Assembly (NCBI RefSeq): GCF_000002985.6
Contig: NC_003284.9
Location: 16,492,001-16,556,000 of the forward strand
Reading direction: 5' to 3'
DNA: 64,000 nt
Source of the DNA: Caenorhabditis elegans
Taxonomy: Eukaryota > Nematoda > Chromadorea > Rhabditida > Rhabditidae
Shown here: piece after piece, positions 31,996-44,889 of the stretch
How positions within the stretch are numbered: position 1 is the first letter of the stretch
Layout: every line of letters begins with the position of its first letter
Program-made: the position numbers and the translations under genes
The notes under the pieces: generated by a model
Databases searched by the model: none
Seen by the model: only the letters and a program-made list of their open reading frames with translations
Told to the model about the DNA's origin: nothing

Positions 31996-32801
31996 TGTGT
32001 TTTTTAATATGTAAGCAGCTAAAAAATGCTTGTTCGATAAAGAAATGGAAAAATATAATAAGTCAAAAAATATTGTAAATTTAAGAATATAATTTTTCAA
32101 GATTATGGCTCTAAAACTGATCAGAAACAGAAACTACCAATTTTCTATCATTTTTTACACCCAGGGGATGCCCGCCCAGACTTTACAATATCTTGAAATT
32201 TACACAAAATTTTGCTTTCTTCTTGACCAAGGTGTGTATTGTTAGTGTACTCCGTGGGAAATTGTTACAATTTGTTAAATATCTAGAGCATGTGATATTT
32301 TGAAATTTTAGCTGTAAAATGTTTTTTTCCATAGAAGATAGTCTAAAAAATCACCCCCAATAGTCAATTGTCGGTCATTTTTGAAGAGCTCGGCTGTCGA
32401 GAAAACTGTCATGTTGCGTAAGGTACGATCCCCGTCTGCCGGCTTGGTGTCTGAACTGTGCACAACCCAACGTCTTCTTCATTGCAAACTCAACCTCTGC
32501 TGTAGGCATGTCATAAACGCACATCTTCTTATGTAACCCGCCTGGGTGGCAAATGTTCGTGAGTTTGAAGAGTTTAGGGTCAATAAAATGGTAAAACTGA
32601 TTGTAAAAATTAGATAGCAGGTGAAATAAAAGTGTTGAATTGTGCAAATGTTCCCTAGGAAAATGTAGCATAAATATTTGGAAGTGCCATTTTTGAGACA
32701 AAGACAAATGTTGTCAGGTTTGGTTTTGAAAAATAAAGACTTTGACAATTAGAGAAAAATTTTAAAAAGTGAACATCTTTTTCGAGTATTAAAAACATTT
32801 C

Positions 32802-33218
32802 AAAGGTGGAGTGGATTTTGTTTAAATACACTGTTTAAATACACAATAACCAAACATCATAAAAAACACTCCAAAAATTTTTTAGATTTTTCATAATTTC
32901 CGGTCAAAGTTTTGACAAATTGCCGAAAATTTGAAAAATATGAGCTTTTGAGGAAATCCAAAGCAATTTCGCATGTTTCGACCCCTAAAATGTTTTGATA
33001 CATATAATTAAAACAAAATTACAGTTTTAAAAATGTAGGAAAATTTTTTTATTTGGACTTCCAAAATTATGAGTGGCAAAAACTGAGTAATTGTCAGTTT
33101 TTGGCAGTAAATAAACAACTTCAAAATTTTTTTGAAAAACTTTATTATGAAATTTGGTCATTTTGGCACGATAGGAGTAGTTTTTAACACTTTCCCCACA
33201 GGCGCTACTCCACCTTTA
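32802..33218. repeat. Foldback element, copy 1 (AAAGGTGGAGTRGCGCC family)
   Basis: Starts AAAGGTGGAGTGGATTTTGT and ends CACAGGCGCTACTCCACCTTT. Its inner parts (GAGGAAATCCAAAGCAAT, CGACCCCTA and GTGGCAAAAACTGAGTAATT) are shared with the copies at 34.5 and 48.7 kb. Confidence 0.85.
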
Positions 33219-34542
33219 AGCCTATAATTTTTTAAACTTCTAGGTTTCATTATCTGATACTGATAACACGCAATATTTTTGTGGTAATAAAACCCAGAAT
33301 TACTGAATCTTTGCTGCTTTGGCTCATTTTATATTTGAATATTCAATAAAATACCTTTGTAGAACAAGTTTTAAAACAGGCAAAATTACGATTTACATGT
33401 TAATAAAACCCAAACATTTTAAGGCTGTTCAGTTTATTTTTCCATGGGAGTGCATATGTTTCGGCACTCTTTTTTATTTGTCTACGATTATAACATTATC
33501 CTTTTATGTTTTGCTACATTTGTTGCACAATCATGCAAACTTCCCGCAAATTCCCAATTACCCAATGTTTGCTCTTGTCGTTTTAGAAGATCCCCGGATT
33601 CTCGAAAACTGAATACGCAATATGCGCCGTCCCAAGACAAGAGACCACTTGTTGTTTCTGGGATGCTCTCCCCCTCTTCCCAATGGGTCTCTGACCTGAC
33701 AAGTAAAAGAGTTATTATCCGGAAGGAGCAGCAACAAGAAGACAGGCGTCGTCAACTCTTTTTCTATTTCTCTCGATTGTCAGTCTCGTCTTCTCCTTCG
33801 CTTCTCTACTGATATGCGCACGTAAAAGATAATGCCGCTAGAGGAATGTGCAACAGCTGCCTGCCCCCCCCCCCCTTTCGTCAACCCCTATCCCAGCCTC
33901 TCTTGCAGTCCGTTGTCTCTCCTTTTGTTTCGCTAGAAGAGGGATTGCTAACTGCCCGCCCGATGTCTATTACCTGCTGAGAGTATCGAGAAATGCTCGA
34001 GGATCAATAACAAAAGTGACCGACGCAGTGGGATTCGGTCACTCGGTCGATCAGGAGACGGGGTCACATTTCAGACTCGGGGATATGAACATGTCAGCCG
34101 GGTGGAGGAGGATATAAGTAAAATGATTAGTACGAAACTGTGATTCATAAATGTTTTTAAAAAAATTTCTGTTTTAGAAAGTGCCAAATCAACAGACAGC
34201 TAAAATAAGAATTTCGACAAGTGACATTTCAAAATATCAGTCTACATAAAATACTTAAAATATTCTCATTAAAGGAATTTGGACCCAAAAATAAATTCTG
34301 ATTGTGAAAATAATGAGAAATTTTTCAAAAGGTTGTTACTTATTACTTTTAGTTAGAAAACAAACTTGACAGAAATTTTTCAAAGGATCATATTTCATTT
34401 GGAACACTTTCAAGAACTATGTAGGGTCAAATATATATTTTCAGCTGTAAAATTGCAGAATCAAGCTCATGGCGAGCAATCAAAAATGTTCAAGGCATAC
34501 ATTTCGTTTTTTTTGCCATTTTTTCACATCCTTTCAATTTTT

Positions 34543-34925
34543 CAAGGTGGAGTAGCGCCAGTGGGGAAATTGTTAAAAATTATTCCTATGGTTTCAAAAT
34601 GACCAGGTATCATAATAAATCTCTTCAAACATTTTTTGAAATATTTTTTATTTACAATCAAAAAGTGACAATTATTCAGTTTTTGCCACTCATAATTTTG
34701 GCAGTCGACCAAAAAAAAAGTTATTTTCTACATATAAACTTATACTGTAGTTTTATTTTAATTATTTGGATTAAAAAATTGTAGGGGTCGGAACATGTGA
34801 CATTGCTTTGGATTTCCTCAGAAGCTGATTTTTTTCAAAATTTTGGCAATTTGCGATATTTGGTCGGTTTGGACCATTATAAGTGTATTTAGACAAAATC
34901 CCCACTGGCGCTACTCCGCCTTTAA
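34543..34925. repeat. Foldback element, copy 2
   Basis: Starts CAAGGTGGAGTAGCGCCAGT and ends CCCACTGGCGCTACTCCGCC + TTTA. It is inverted relative to copy 1 in its internal blocks. Confidence 0.85.
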
Positions 34926-37900
34926 TGAACAATTTACACGTTTTCGATAAAAAATGATTTTGAAAAAAATAATTTTAACCTGAAAAAGCAAAACGCTCCG
35001 GTTATGCTCATCTTGGTTTAAAGTTTTTAAAAAATTTTCACTGCTCAATTTTTACTGTTCCAAAATTTAATGGCGCCTTCCCATCACTTCTAGTAATAGA
35101 CATTTCAGAAAAATATTCCAACACCTTCAGAAAACAAAATTGTTCAGTTGCAAGTTTCCCCCTCCATGACAAAGTTTGAAACAAAATTCAATGACCTTAA
35201 ATTAATTTAACAACTCCAGATGTTTCTATTGACAATATACATTGATGTAACTTGTATCATTAATTCCACTTGAGTTATCAAAATGTTTATATGTAGTATC
35301 ATTGGTATGTGTGTAGTAGCCGTTCCCGAAGAATTTTCACTACAAATCAATATTACCGTAGTTTTTTCTTTAAACTGTAGGTTTAGAAACAATATATTTT
35401 TGCTTAGTTTAAAAATGCAACATAACCTCTTTTTTTAAAAATAAATTACCATTCTCACTATCAGTAGAAATAAATAAAATACATAGAAATACTATTTTTT
35501 GTGATACTGCATAAGTACCGTCTGTTTTAACGTTTCAATCTTCCAGCTGTATCGAAAAACCAAGTTCAATCAGTCTGCGCGCCGTAGTGTCTCACAATTT
35601 ATCAAAACACAGGTCTTAGCATTGCCATGTTGCAATCTCATGTTTTAAACGGTTTAATTACAAGCGGGAAGTGACAAGTGACCGCTTATCGACGCAATCG
35701 TTTTTTATCCTACTCTTTGTTGAGCGATAAATCATTTTTTTCTCTCAATTTTCAAAGCCTTGAAACAGCTTATCAATTCAGCGGCGGGGTAGACTTTTCC
35801 TCAATAAGATTGATATCCAAACGTGCCAAAAAGTCCAAGATAAGTTCCTCACCCTCTCTCTTCCAATCTCTTCCTTCTTTTTGGAACATCTTATTTGCCC
35901 TGTTCTAGTACCTCTTGAAAAAGCGTCTCTGGCCGCCGCGTAGTATTTCAAGTCCGTCGTCGCCACCGCAATACTGTGCATCTCTGCTTCTGGCGGAGGA
36001 GCCGCGCGCGCGTTATCTCTTCATCAGAGTGGGGGAGCCCCCCGCTTGCGATGGAAAAGGGGGCAAAGATGAGAAGGAGGTGGAGGAGACAGCTTGATCT
36101 GTTTCGCATAGTTCAATTGCATGCGCACTAGTTTTTATGTTTCAGTTGGTTTTCTTTATTGTTTCAAAAGTTTTGCATCCCCATTTGTCAACTATAAATT
36201 TTGAATCACAATAACATTATCTGGATCTAAATAAAGTTTAGTAGAATTTCTGTAGAATAAAAAATGTGGTTAGTTGAATAATTCAGTGAATTCATTGTTT
36301 AGGTAATATGACTTTAAATTTTCAAAATTTAAATATTGATGTACAAAATCACTCGTGTGGAATGCGAATCTAAACCGCTTCTGTTCAGAAACCGCACAAA
36401 TTGAAACACCAAAATATGGGCGGAGCGTATTATTGATATTCTCCTGTGGGACAATTCCAGTGATACTATATATTAAATAATTTAATACTATACAACATTT
36501 TTGGACCTTTCAAATCTACAGTATACTAGCATACATATAACAATATAAATCAATCATCATAACCCCATTTTTTGGTAATTTTTCGAAATACTAAAATTCA
36601 AATAGTTTAAAAGCCACTGAAATAGAGAGTATTTTCAAAAATACGTTTTAATTCAAATTTTTATTACCACTAGTTTTTAACACCAATTTGCTATTTTTAA
36701 TACTCTAAAAAACTTTTAGAGACTTTTGTAATTTTACCTCTACAATACCTGAAATTGAATAGCATTTAAATGGTTCCAATTCCACCCCTCAAACTATGAC
36801 ATAAAGATGGTGGTCAATTGCATAGTCACTGTCCGAAAGGTGTTTCATGGGAACTTGTTTTTGCCTCCCTTTTTCCAGCGTGACAATCTGATTTGGGAGA
36901 AGAAAAGCAAAGCGTTCCGATCTGTTCTTTGCCCATTTCCTGCCATTTGTCCCCACCATTGCTTCATTGTTTTTTTTGTTGATTTTTTCAGTTTTAGCTG
37001 GAACTCTGTATTTTTCAAAAATTCTATACAAATCTTTCTCTTTTTTATTTTTCAGTTTTTCTCATATTAATTTTAGTTTTTTTGATGCAATATTGTTTAT
37101 ATTCTATCTGAAGCTATTTAAAATATTCACTGGTTGTTATATTTATTTAAATTTTTCTTTTAATTTTTTCCATTTCATTTCTCACATCCTCTATTCTCAA
37201 CAAATCTAGTCCTTAAATTATTTTATCAATTTTCATGGTTCTCTAGTCATTTTTGTGTCATAAGTCTAATTAACTACATATCAGGTTATAGTATTTACTG
37301 CAATTAAAACTTTTTGAAATTTATTAGATTTGACGGACGATCCAAATAGCCTAATCCAAATAAGCCTAATCCAAATCCAAATATAAAATAATCATTTACC
37401 AGCTCTAATGTTTTTAAAAACAACATTCATAATGATAATTTTGTAAAAAAAAAGCGAACACCACTTTCCGTATCACACACGTTTTTTTTGCGGGGAGAGA
37501 AATACGGAGAAGCCCGCCTAGACTTTACAAAATCTTGAATTTACACAAAATTTGTCTTGCTTCTTGACCAAAGTGTGTATTGTGAGTGTATCTCGTGGGA
37601 AAATGTTACAAATTGTTAAATACTGAAAGCATGTGTGTTTTTTGCAAATAGTGGGGGAATCCCCCGTTATTTTTTGAAGAATTTTTTAGGGGACACTTGG
37701 TTAGTGATCTGGTTTGACAATAGGGATGAGTGATTCAAATGACAAATAGCTGAGACGCTTGATTATTACAATTGGTAATTTATGATGAGTTGTGGTTAGA
37801 GTTAGGGAACTATAATTCACAGTTAGGTAGGGGGAGAAGGGGCAACTGTTCGAATTGGCTCATCAATTTTCATAACTCGTACGCGTTATGAGTAATGGGG

Positions 37901-39578
37901 TTAGGGTTAGTTTTACCAATGATATTCCTGTCTTACTAAACAATATTTGTACATACTTTTATCAGAGGTGTTGCAGTTATCAAATCAGGGAAACGATCAG
38001 CTAAGTATAAACACGCTTCTTCCTCTTCCCTTGCCCATCTCCCTGTTGTTTTCGTTTTTTTTTCCATTTTCTTCCTCTTGCGCAAAAGATGTTACGCAAT
38101 CCAAAATTTCGCTCTCATTTGCCATCAGCTTCCCTCGCTTCATCCGTTAGCAAGTTTTGACGCGTCGGGCAATCGTCGTCAAGCGTTTTCAATTTCATTA
38201 AAAGAGGAAACACCGGGCGGAATTGGGAGGGCGCGGGGGGCGCTGGCAGGAAGCTTCATGCAAAAATATATATACAAGGGGTTTTTGTACGTAGAGATTA
38301 GTTTGGTTCTTGAATCTTAAGGATTTCATTTTTAAATAATGGGAACAAATTACATAACGTAAGTTGAGTACGATACATTTTGCATCAAGCACTGTTATAG
38401 TTTTGCTCAGATCAGAAGTTTGCACTGACCAAAAATTTGCAGAGACTGTTTTTTCCCCAAGCCTATTCAAGCTCTAACAATATTACTCACAGACCAATTT
38501 TCTATGTTGTCAAATAGTTTTTTCACGGTTTTTCAGTTTTTTGAACTATTGCCCTATCCTAAAGTAAGTCATATTCCTTTTCATTTCGCTCATTTTTTTT
38601 CCAGCCGGGGGCTCTTTTCTTTCTCATCTGGAGCTCATTATTATTACTCATTGAATTGGCCGTATCCAGATGTCTCTGTATGTGTCTTCTCGAAATATGA
38701 AAAAGTAGAAAGAAACGAGCTTCATCGTCTCTTCGAATCTGGGTCCGCGTAGCGCCACGGAGCCCCACCACATGACTTTTAACGACTATGCGTTGGCGTA
38801 TCCATTGTCTTTGCAAGCATCCATCTGAAGCTGCTGCTGCTGCTGGACCCGAACTATGATCGCGCATCACATCCATTCACAGCTGCTTTTTAGGGTTCGT
38901 GTCAAGCTTCTTTCCCCTCTCCACAAAAGTTCTCATCAATTTAAGATACCGATCTAGTTATCATCAGTTTCCTCTTTTCCCTTTCCTTGGGCCCTGCAAT
39001 TTCCCTCACAGTTAATTTATACAAGCGTTGAGAAGAACACAAAATTGATTCGAAAAAAATAGATGAAGAAACCTTCGTTGGGTGGGAGAAAGGGGTAAGA
39101 AGCCTAGTGACATCAGAAAAATGATTCCAATTATCAACAGAAACTTCTAGACGAAACTTCTAAAAACTTTCTAGACGGCATAATTTATTGCAACAAATTA
39201 AGAAAAGTTGACTGAAGCAGTGGAAGAGGGCAGGAAAGGTGAATGGTGAAAAAGCCCATAAACAAGAGGTAATTTGAGTAAATTAGGAAGAATTGAAAAA
39301 AGAAAAGAGGAGTCAGAGAGAGAGAGAGGTAGAGAAAGAGAGGGGGAGTTGGGTGAAGCTTGATAATGATCAGAGTTCAAAGTGAAGTTATGACCCCCTG
39401 CCCCCTTGTGTTCCTCCCCCTAGATAGACCAATAACATAATCATGAGACATTCTTAGGGCCAGGCAAAACTTGATTCCCGCCCTGTGCCCGGGTCGAAGC
39501 ATAACCTCCTTTTGGCAAGATAGATATGATTGCTTTTTTGCCCCGTCTTCTCCTGCCGCCTGTTTTGTTCATTTCTCT

Positions 39579-40094
39579 CCCCCCCCCCTCCCTTTTCTCC
39601 TCACCTTTCACTCTTCTTGATTGCCGATGACATAACTTCTTGCTTTCCCTATCCGGTACGCCCCCCCCCCCCACTTTCTCCCTCCTACAAAACCCTATTT
39701 GGCATCACCCCCCCCCCCCGCTTTCCTTCCTGCTGATGCTTCCACCTTCGTGTTTCATCCCTCTTCTAGCCATACCTGATGCCTGCTTTAATCGTTTCAA
39801 CGGTTCTCATTAATCTTAAACCCCATCAGGGCCAATTCTTACTATCCGCGAAAAAAGTTGGCGTTCGTTGTTGTCATCGAAGGTTCGTCTTTCTCCCTGC
39901 TGCCAAGCTTCTTCATCATTGTACCCTCTTAACGATGTTCGTTTCCACTCACCTCACCACCTACTTACCTTTACCTCTCCCCCACCTTCCTACCCACATT
40001 TGTCAAAATGCCGACGCGCTATCATTCGCTTTTATCTCCTCCTTCACTTTCTTTTACTCTTTGGCAAATCCGCGAAAAGATGCCCCCCCCCCCC
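39579..40094 (+). repeat. Cluster of poly-C tracts (10-12 C)
   Basis: Runs at 39579-39588, 39661-39672, 39708-39719 and 40083-40094, all C on the plus strand (G on the minus strand). Another 12-C run is at 33864-33875 and a 17-C run at 60479-60495. Long G/C homopolymers are a known C. elegans feature and G-quadruplex candidates. Confidence 0.95.
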
Positions 40095-43000
40095 GCCCGA
40101 CCCATTAATTCACAAAATTCAACAAATTGCGCGAAAGCTCTCACCTTTGAAGGTCCCGCCGAGCAGTTGTTGCTCTTTTCCCCCGGCTACTTCTTGTCCT
40201 ACTCTACTCACATTCGAGAAGAATCCAATAAATTTAAACTAAAAACTCGAGTACGGAATTGAGTAATATTTATGAGTAATTTGGGATGACTGATAGAGTG
40301 TACACAGTTGGATGGCACATGGGGAAAATTTTTCTTTCAACCCTAACTAACCTTTTCTATAAACTTTTTTATAAATCAGTGTGATTTTTATTAGAAATAC
40401 TCGAACCGTCATATATTTTGCTACTTAAACTCCCACCAAAAACTCGATAATTCCAAATAATTTCCCACAAATCCCATACATTTCGATCCATCCAAAATGC
40501 ATATGCGACTCGCATCCTCGTTTTTGTCGTTTCTTATAACCAGCCATGCCGTCCGCCAGCTCGTTTCTATTGCACACATGTGGGTCGAGGAGCCATAATA
40601 TCGGAGGCCGCCGTCCTTTATGGTTACTCGAAGGCGAAGAAAACCCTCCCGATTTTGACAGCGGGAACTTATTCAAATCCCATACCCTCATGTGGGGGGG
40701 GAGGGAGGGCCGCTGGGTTTCGTTTTGTCAAGATGTTTCTAATCAGGACCTTATGTCTTCTCATTTGCCCCCACGCACTTTTTTTAAACCACTTTTTGCC
40801 TGACTTGGGTTCCCTAACAGAGAAAGGAACCATTTTGCCATGGCAGGCCAGCAGTCTGCCCTGTTTCAGAAAAAAAGGGCGACGTGACGATGAAGCTGGA
40901 GAAGATGATGAAGCATGCAGCGACGATAAAAATCAGTCCCTTTTTTCGCCTCGTTTCCATGCCTTCTGCTGTCTTCTGCTGGCCTGGCCCCGCTGCTTTT
41001 GCTGCCTTTGGCAGTTTGACACTGGTCGCCCGTCTAGTTGAATGTTGCCAAAAGGCTTCAAACTAAATGAATGACTGCATATCTCTGGGTGGTGGTGGTG
41101 TATTCGTGTGTTTGTACGCATATGTGTTTGTATCTCCCCCCCTCATACAGAAACACACGCCGTTTTTTTCCCCTATCTGCCATTTGGATTTCACGTCTTC
41201 TAAAACGGGTATATGTACTTCTCTTTTGGCCTCTCAAGCCTTATCACCTCTCTTTTTTTTTTGGTTGTTAAAGGGGTACTGAACCTGACTGAACTTGATT
41301 GAACCTGACTGAAAATCCTCCCTCTCTTCCTTATCAATGGTAATTGCCTAATTTGGCTTAACTATACTGTTCTTTCATTATCACAAAGTTCTAAGCTAAA
41401 GTTGATTCGATTTGATTTATTGATATCTTTTAGGCTTGATAAAGCTTGATAAAAATTTTTGAATTTGAGTTGGTCAGTTCTTTTTGCAATGATTTTTTAA
41501 AACTTTTGCTCGCATGTTGATTGGCGTTCAATAATTTTACCTATGCCTTTTGTTGAAAAAAATTAAGTTGTTGTGTTTTGTTTTGTTACACTAGAATCAT
41601 GTAGAGTATCATAATAATGAACCTCAAATTAAAAAACAAATTTTGAACATTTCGCTTACGAATAAACTCATGAAAAATTCAAATACGACTAATTGAAATA
41701 TAAGCTGTTTTCCGGCAGATTTTCAAAATGTTGAGGGAGGAAACTTAATTTTTTTTTTAAATTTAAATCTTAAAAAATTAAAAACATCTTCAAACTATTA
41801 CCATATTTCCTCTACAATTAGTTTTGCATCTAAAATCACTCATCAAAAATAAGTTTTGCACTCTCCATTAGTTTTGCACCTCCATTAATTTTTTATCAAA
41901 TTAGGTGTCCGAAGATAAGTTTTGCTTTCCTTACTAATAGAGGCAATACGGTAAGTCATTTTAGTGCAATATTTACATTTCAAAATATTCTGAAATTATT
42001 TCCGACTTTCACTTAATCTACGTGCCTAGTAACTTTCCGAAGAAAAATCTTTCCCTTTTCCCTTTCACTTCCTTACTTTGAAGTCTGCGCAATCATCTTA
42101 TCAATCAAATTGCGACAACACCGTTCGTGAGGTTCGATCGAATAAGACGGCGCACTAACTAACTGCCAGTTGAGACTAAATAATCACTAAATTTTGGCTG
42201 CAAATTTGATCAAAATCGAGTTTCAAAAGAAGCTTCTCATCGTTCTTTTTTTTGGTGTTGTAGACAGGGGGAATGAGAGAACACGTAGGAGAAATGACAA
42301 AAAAAGGGAAGAAGTTAGCGGAACGTTAGGACACGTTTCGTCAAATGTCTAACTTCTCCCAGCAGGCGTCATCTAGTAGCAATTTTTTAATGTGTTTGAC
42401 GATAACAGTTTCTTCTCACCGTTCTAGTTTTTTTTTCAAAAAACTAACTGACCCTTCATTCAATAGTATTTGTTTTTGAGCGTTGAAATGTTGAAATGCT
42501 GAAATTCTGAAATTCGGAAGTTCCACCCCACTACAGGTCCTTATGCCCCAGCATTCAGTTTTTCTCTGCATTCTCTGCCCCTTCATCACCGCCATCTTTT
42601 GACCGATAAGCAAAAGCTGTCTCTCTCAAATGAGTTAGATGATCCCGAACTACAAAAATAGTGTTGGGTGACGAGAGGTTGCGAGAAAAAGATATGGGAA
42701 TTGCTGGAAACAGATTGAGTGACAAGAGCTATCTATTGAGCGCCACCTGACGCGCTTCTGCCCCCACGGGTCCCCAGTCGTCTCGAGAGGAGAAGAAGAA
42801 GACAGCTTCTTGTTTGCCTAAGATGAATCGCTTAGTTACTGGGGCATATTAGAGTGACGAGTGATGGGGAGGGTTACGGTAGTTTTCGCTTAGTCACTTT
42901 TTCCGTTATGTAGCTGAGTAGGAAAGAGACAAATGATAATTCCATGTAATAACATATTGAAACGTATTGCAAAGAAAGAATAGTAAATGAAAATTAACAT

Positions 43001-44830
43001 TAGGTCAAAATTAGAAGTGCGTGTTTTTAAGGTTTACAAAAATTGAAGAATTTTAGAATTTTTAGAGCTGTGGAAAACGTAAACTAACAATTTATTAGGT
43101 AGAACAGATCTGCCAAAATTCCAATTTTAAATAAACATCATGATTTAGTTGAAAAATCAATGATAAAAAGTGAATTTCGAAAAATAAAAAAGTAAACAAA
43201 AAGCCATAGTCACCGCTCGCGTGAGCACGAATTGTAGCAAAATGCCGGCGTCGTGTGCCTTGGGCAAGTTTTCTCGAGCCTACTGAACCAATGATGTTAC
43301 ACTTCTTAAACAACAAGCATTTGCATTACACTCATAATTGTTACAGTCTAGAAAACGAGGCAACTGAGAACTTTGACGCGTGGTGGGAAAAAAATGGGAG
43401 AGAGAGAGAGAGAGTGAGGGAAAAAGTGAGAGTGATAGTGAAATTAATTGATAGCTGTTTTTTTTTCAATTTTTTTTCAAGCTCTTTGTTCCTTTTTTAT
43501 AATTTTTTGATCTGGAACTTGACAGGATCTTTAGATAGTATATATTTTTTGACAACTTACTTTTCTTCAGCTATAGAAATTGCATACCATTGCTGTAATT
43601 TGACCACCTATATCTCGGTTATCTCAAGTTTTATTGAAAAATGTTCAACAAACAAAATGCATCTGAATATTTTTCATGTATTTTGGTAAATTGAGAATTT
43701 TCGACAAAAATACAGGGTGGCGAGTTATGCAAATTGCAAAAGTAAAGCAAGGGTCTACTAGGGGTCTAATGGGAAAAATACAGTGAGCTCTTGGTGCAAA
43801 TCACATTGCTCATTGATTTCACTTTCCGAAGTTTCATTATTTGTGGTACAACACACGTATCGTAATGGTTCGTCTTACCTAGCTTCACTTATAGAAATCG
43901 TTTGTCTAACTGTGATGTACTTTTATATATTCTAGTAGTTTCAAGAAAGTTTCGAAAATTTCAGTGTCACTATATCTAACGACTCTTCCATTTTCACATT
44001 TTAGTCTATACAATTTTATATAATCTGTTTAGATTTAAAGCATTTTCAGTTCACATTCTCTCCCACTAAGTTGTCATATTCTGATTCATAGTTGCTCAAG
44101 CAGTTTTTTTGATTTCGCAAGAAAGTTGTGAATCACACATGTGGGATACGCTATTGTTTTTCGATTTTAAATGCTCCATCCATCTATCTCTTATCACACG
44201 TCGTTCTTTTATTTATTTTTAATCAATTGAATCAATGTGGAAGTTATCGTCTATTTTATATTTTCTATTTTCATCAATTCTATTCATATCCATTCCCAAA
44301 GAGCCCACTGAAACCGCCCGTCGTAATTCTTGCTCCGCCCATTTCTCGAGAGTCGTCCCTTCTTCCTTGTCTCCATCTCTCGGGGGGCCGTTCCACAACA
44401 TCGATCAACTGCTGCCCGTCGTTGGTGTCAAAGGTGCCCCGCCTCTCTCCTTGCCTCCTCCCAATCCCTCTCTCCTTTTCTCGCGGCTCTTCTACCTGCC
44501 TACAGTTGCTCACCAGGGCTGGGCGGAGCCTGCATATTCCAACACCAAGTATTCCTCTCATTCTTACACTGCACACTCGGGTCCTTGTCACCTCCTTGTG
44601 TGTAACCTGTTACCTAGTAAACCTTTCCTGATAGTAATCAATATCATCTGATTGATATATTTTTCCAATCATCTCCAATGTTTTTGTTATAGTGCGTTTA
44701 AGTTGAAAGTAGTATCAAGTTTACGTGGCTACTTCCAATTTTTCTTTCTTTATTTCTCTATTTGTTTCCATTTTTGGAACATTGTCCTTTCAAATTGTTT
44801 TTTCCCTATCTCCAAACTATAGTAGAAAAT

Positions 44831-44836
44831 TTCCAG
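44831..44836 (+). promoter_or_regulatory. pat-9: Splice acceptor in the pat-9 5' UTR
   Basis: TTTCCAG just upstream of the start codon exon with no coding exon before it; either a trans-splice site or the end of a long 5'-UTR intron. Confidence 0.45.
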
Positions 44837-44889
44837 ATATTGGCATCTCACGGGTTCCATCATCCTCCCTTCTTTCCAACTTTGTCACC

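Larger units (their letters stand above)
31996..44836. other. pat-9: 12.8-kb gene-free region upstream of pat-9
   Basis: No convincing exon was found on either strand. From 33.5 kb the plus strand is pyrimidine-rich with C tracts of 10-12 (33864, 39579, 39661, 39708, 40083), CT/GA runs (39310-39350 and 43400-43420) and no phase-consistent exons; many open frames are products of this bias. It contains two copies of a GGTGGAGTAGCGCC foldback (32802-33218, 34543-34925), a repeat pair (32169-32293 and 37512-37632) and a block shared with 22.05 kb (33811-33860). A long muscle enhancer region or distal 5' exons of pat-9 is the likely role, by position only. Confidence 0.55.

Noticed and set aside
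32375-32748. Minus-strand frames of 89-110 aa
   Set aside because: They are low in complexity, overlap one another, and lack splice structure or recognisable domain.
36789-37209. Phe/Ser-rich frames of 80-87 aa suggestive of membrane peptides
   Set aside because: Generated by T-rich sequence; no initiation context, neighbouring exons or domain.
39530-41282. Cluster of Ser/Pro/Leu-rich open frames
   Set aside because: All are explained by C/T-rich composition and C tracts; there is no domain, and the frames overlap each other.
44128-44651. Overlapping open frames up to 167 aa upstream of pat-9, one with a hydrophobic start
   Set aside because: They overlap in three frames plus the opposite strand in a pyrimidine-rich tract; they show Leu/Ser/Pro bias only and no exon borders.
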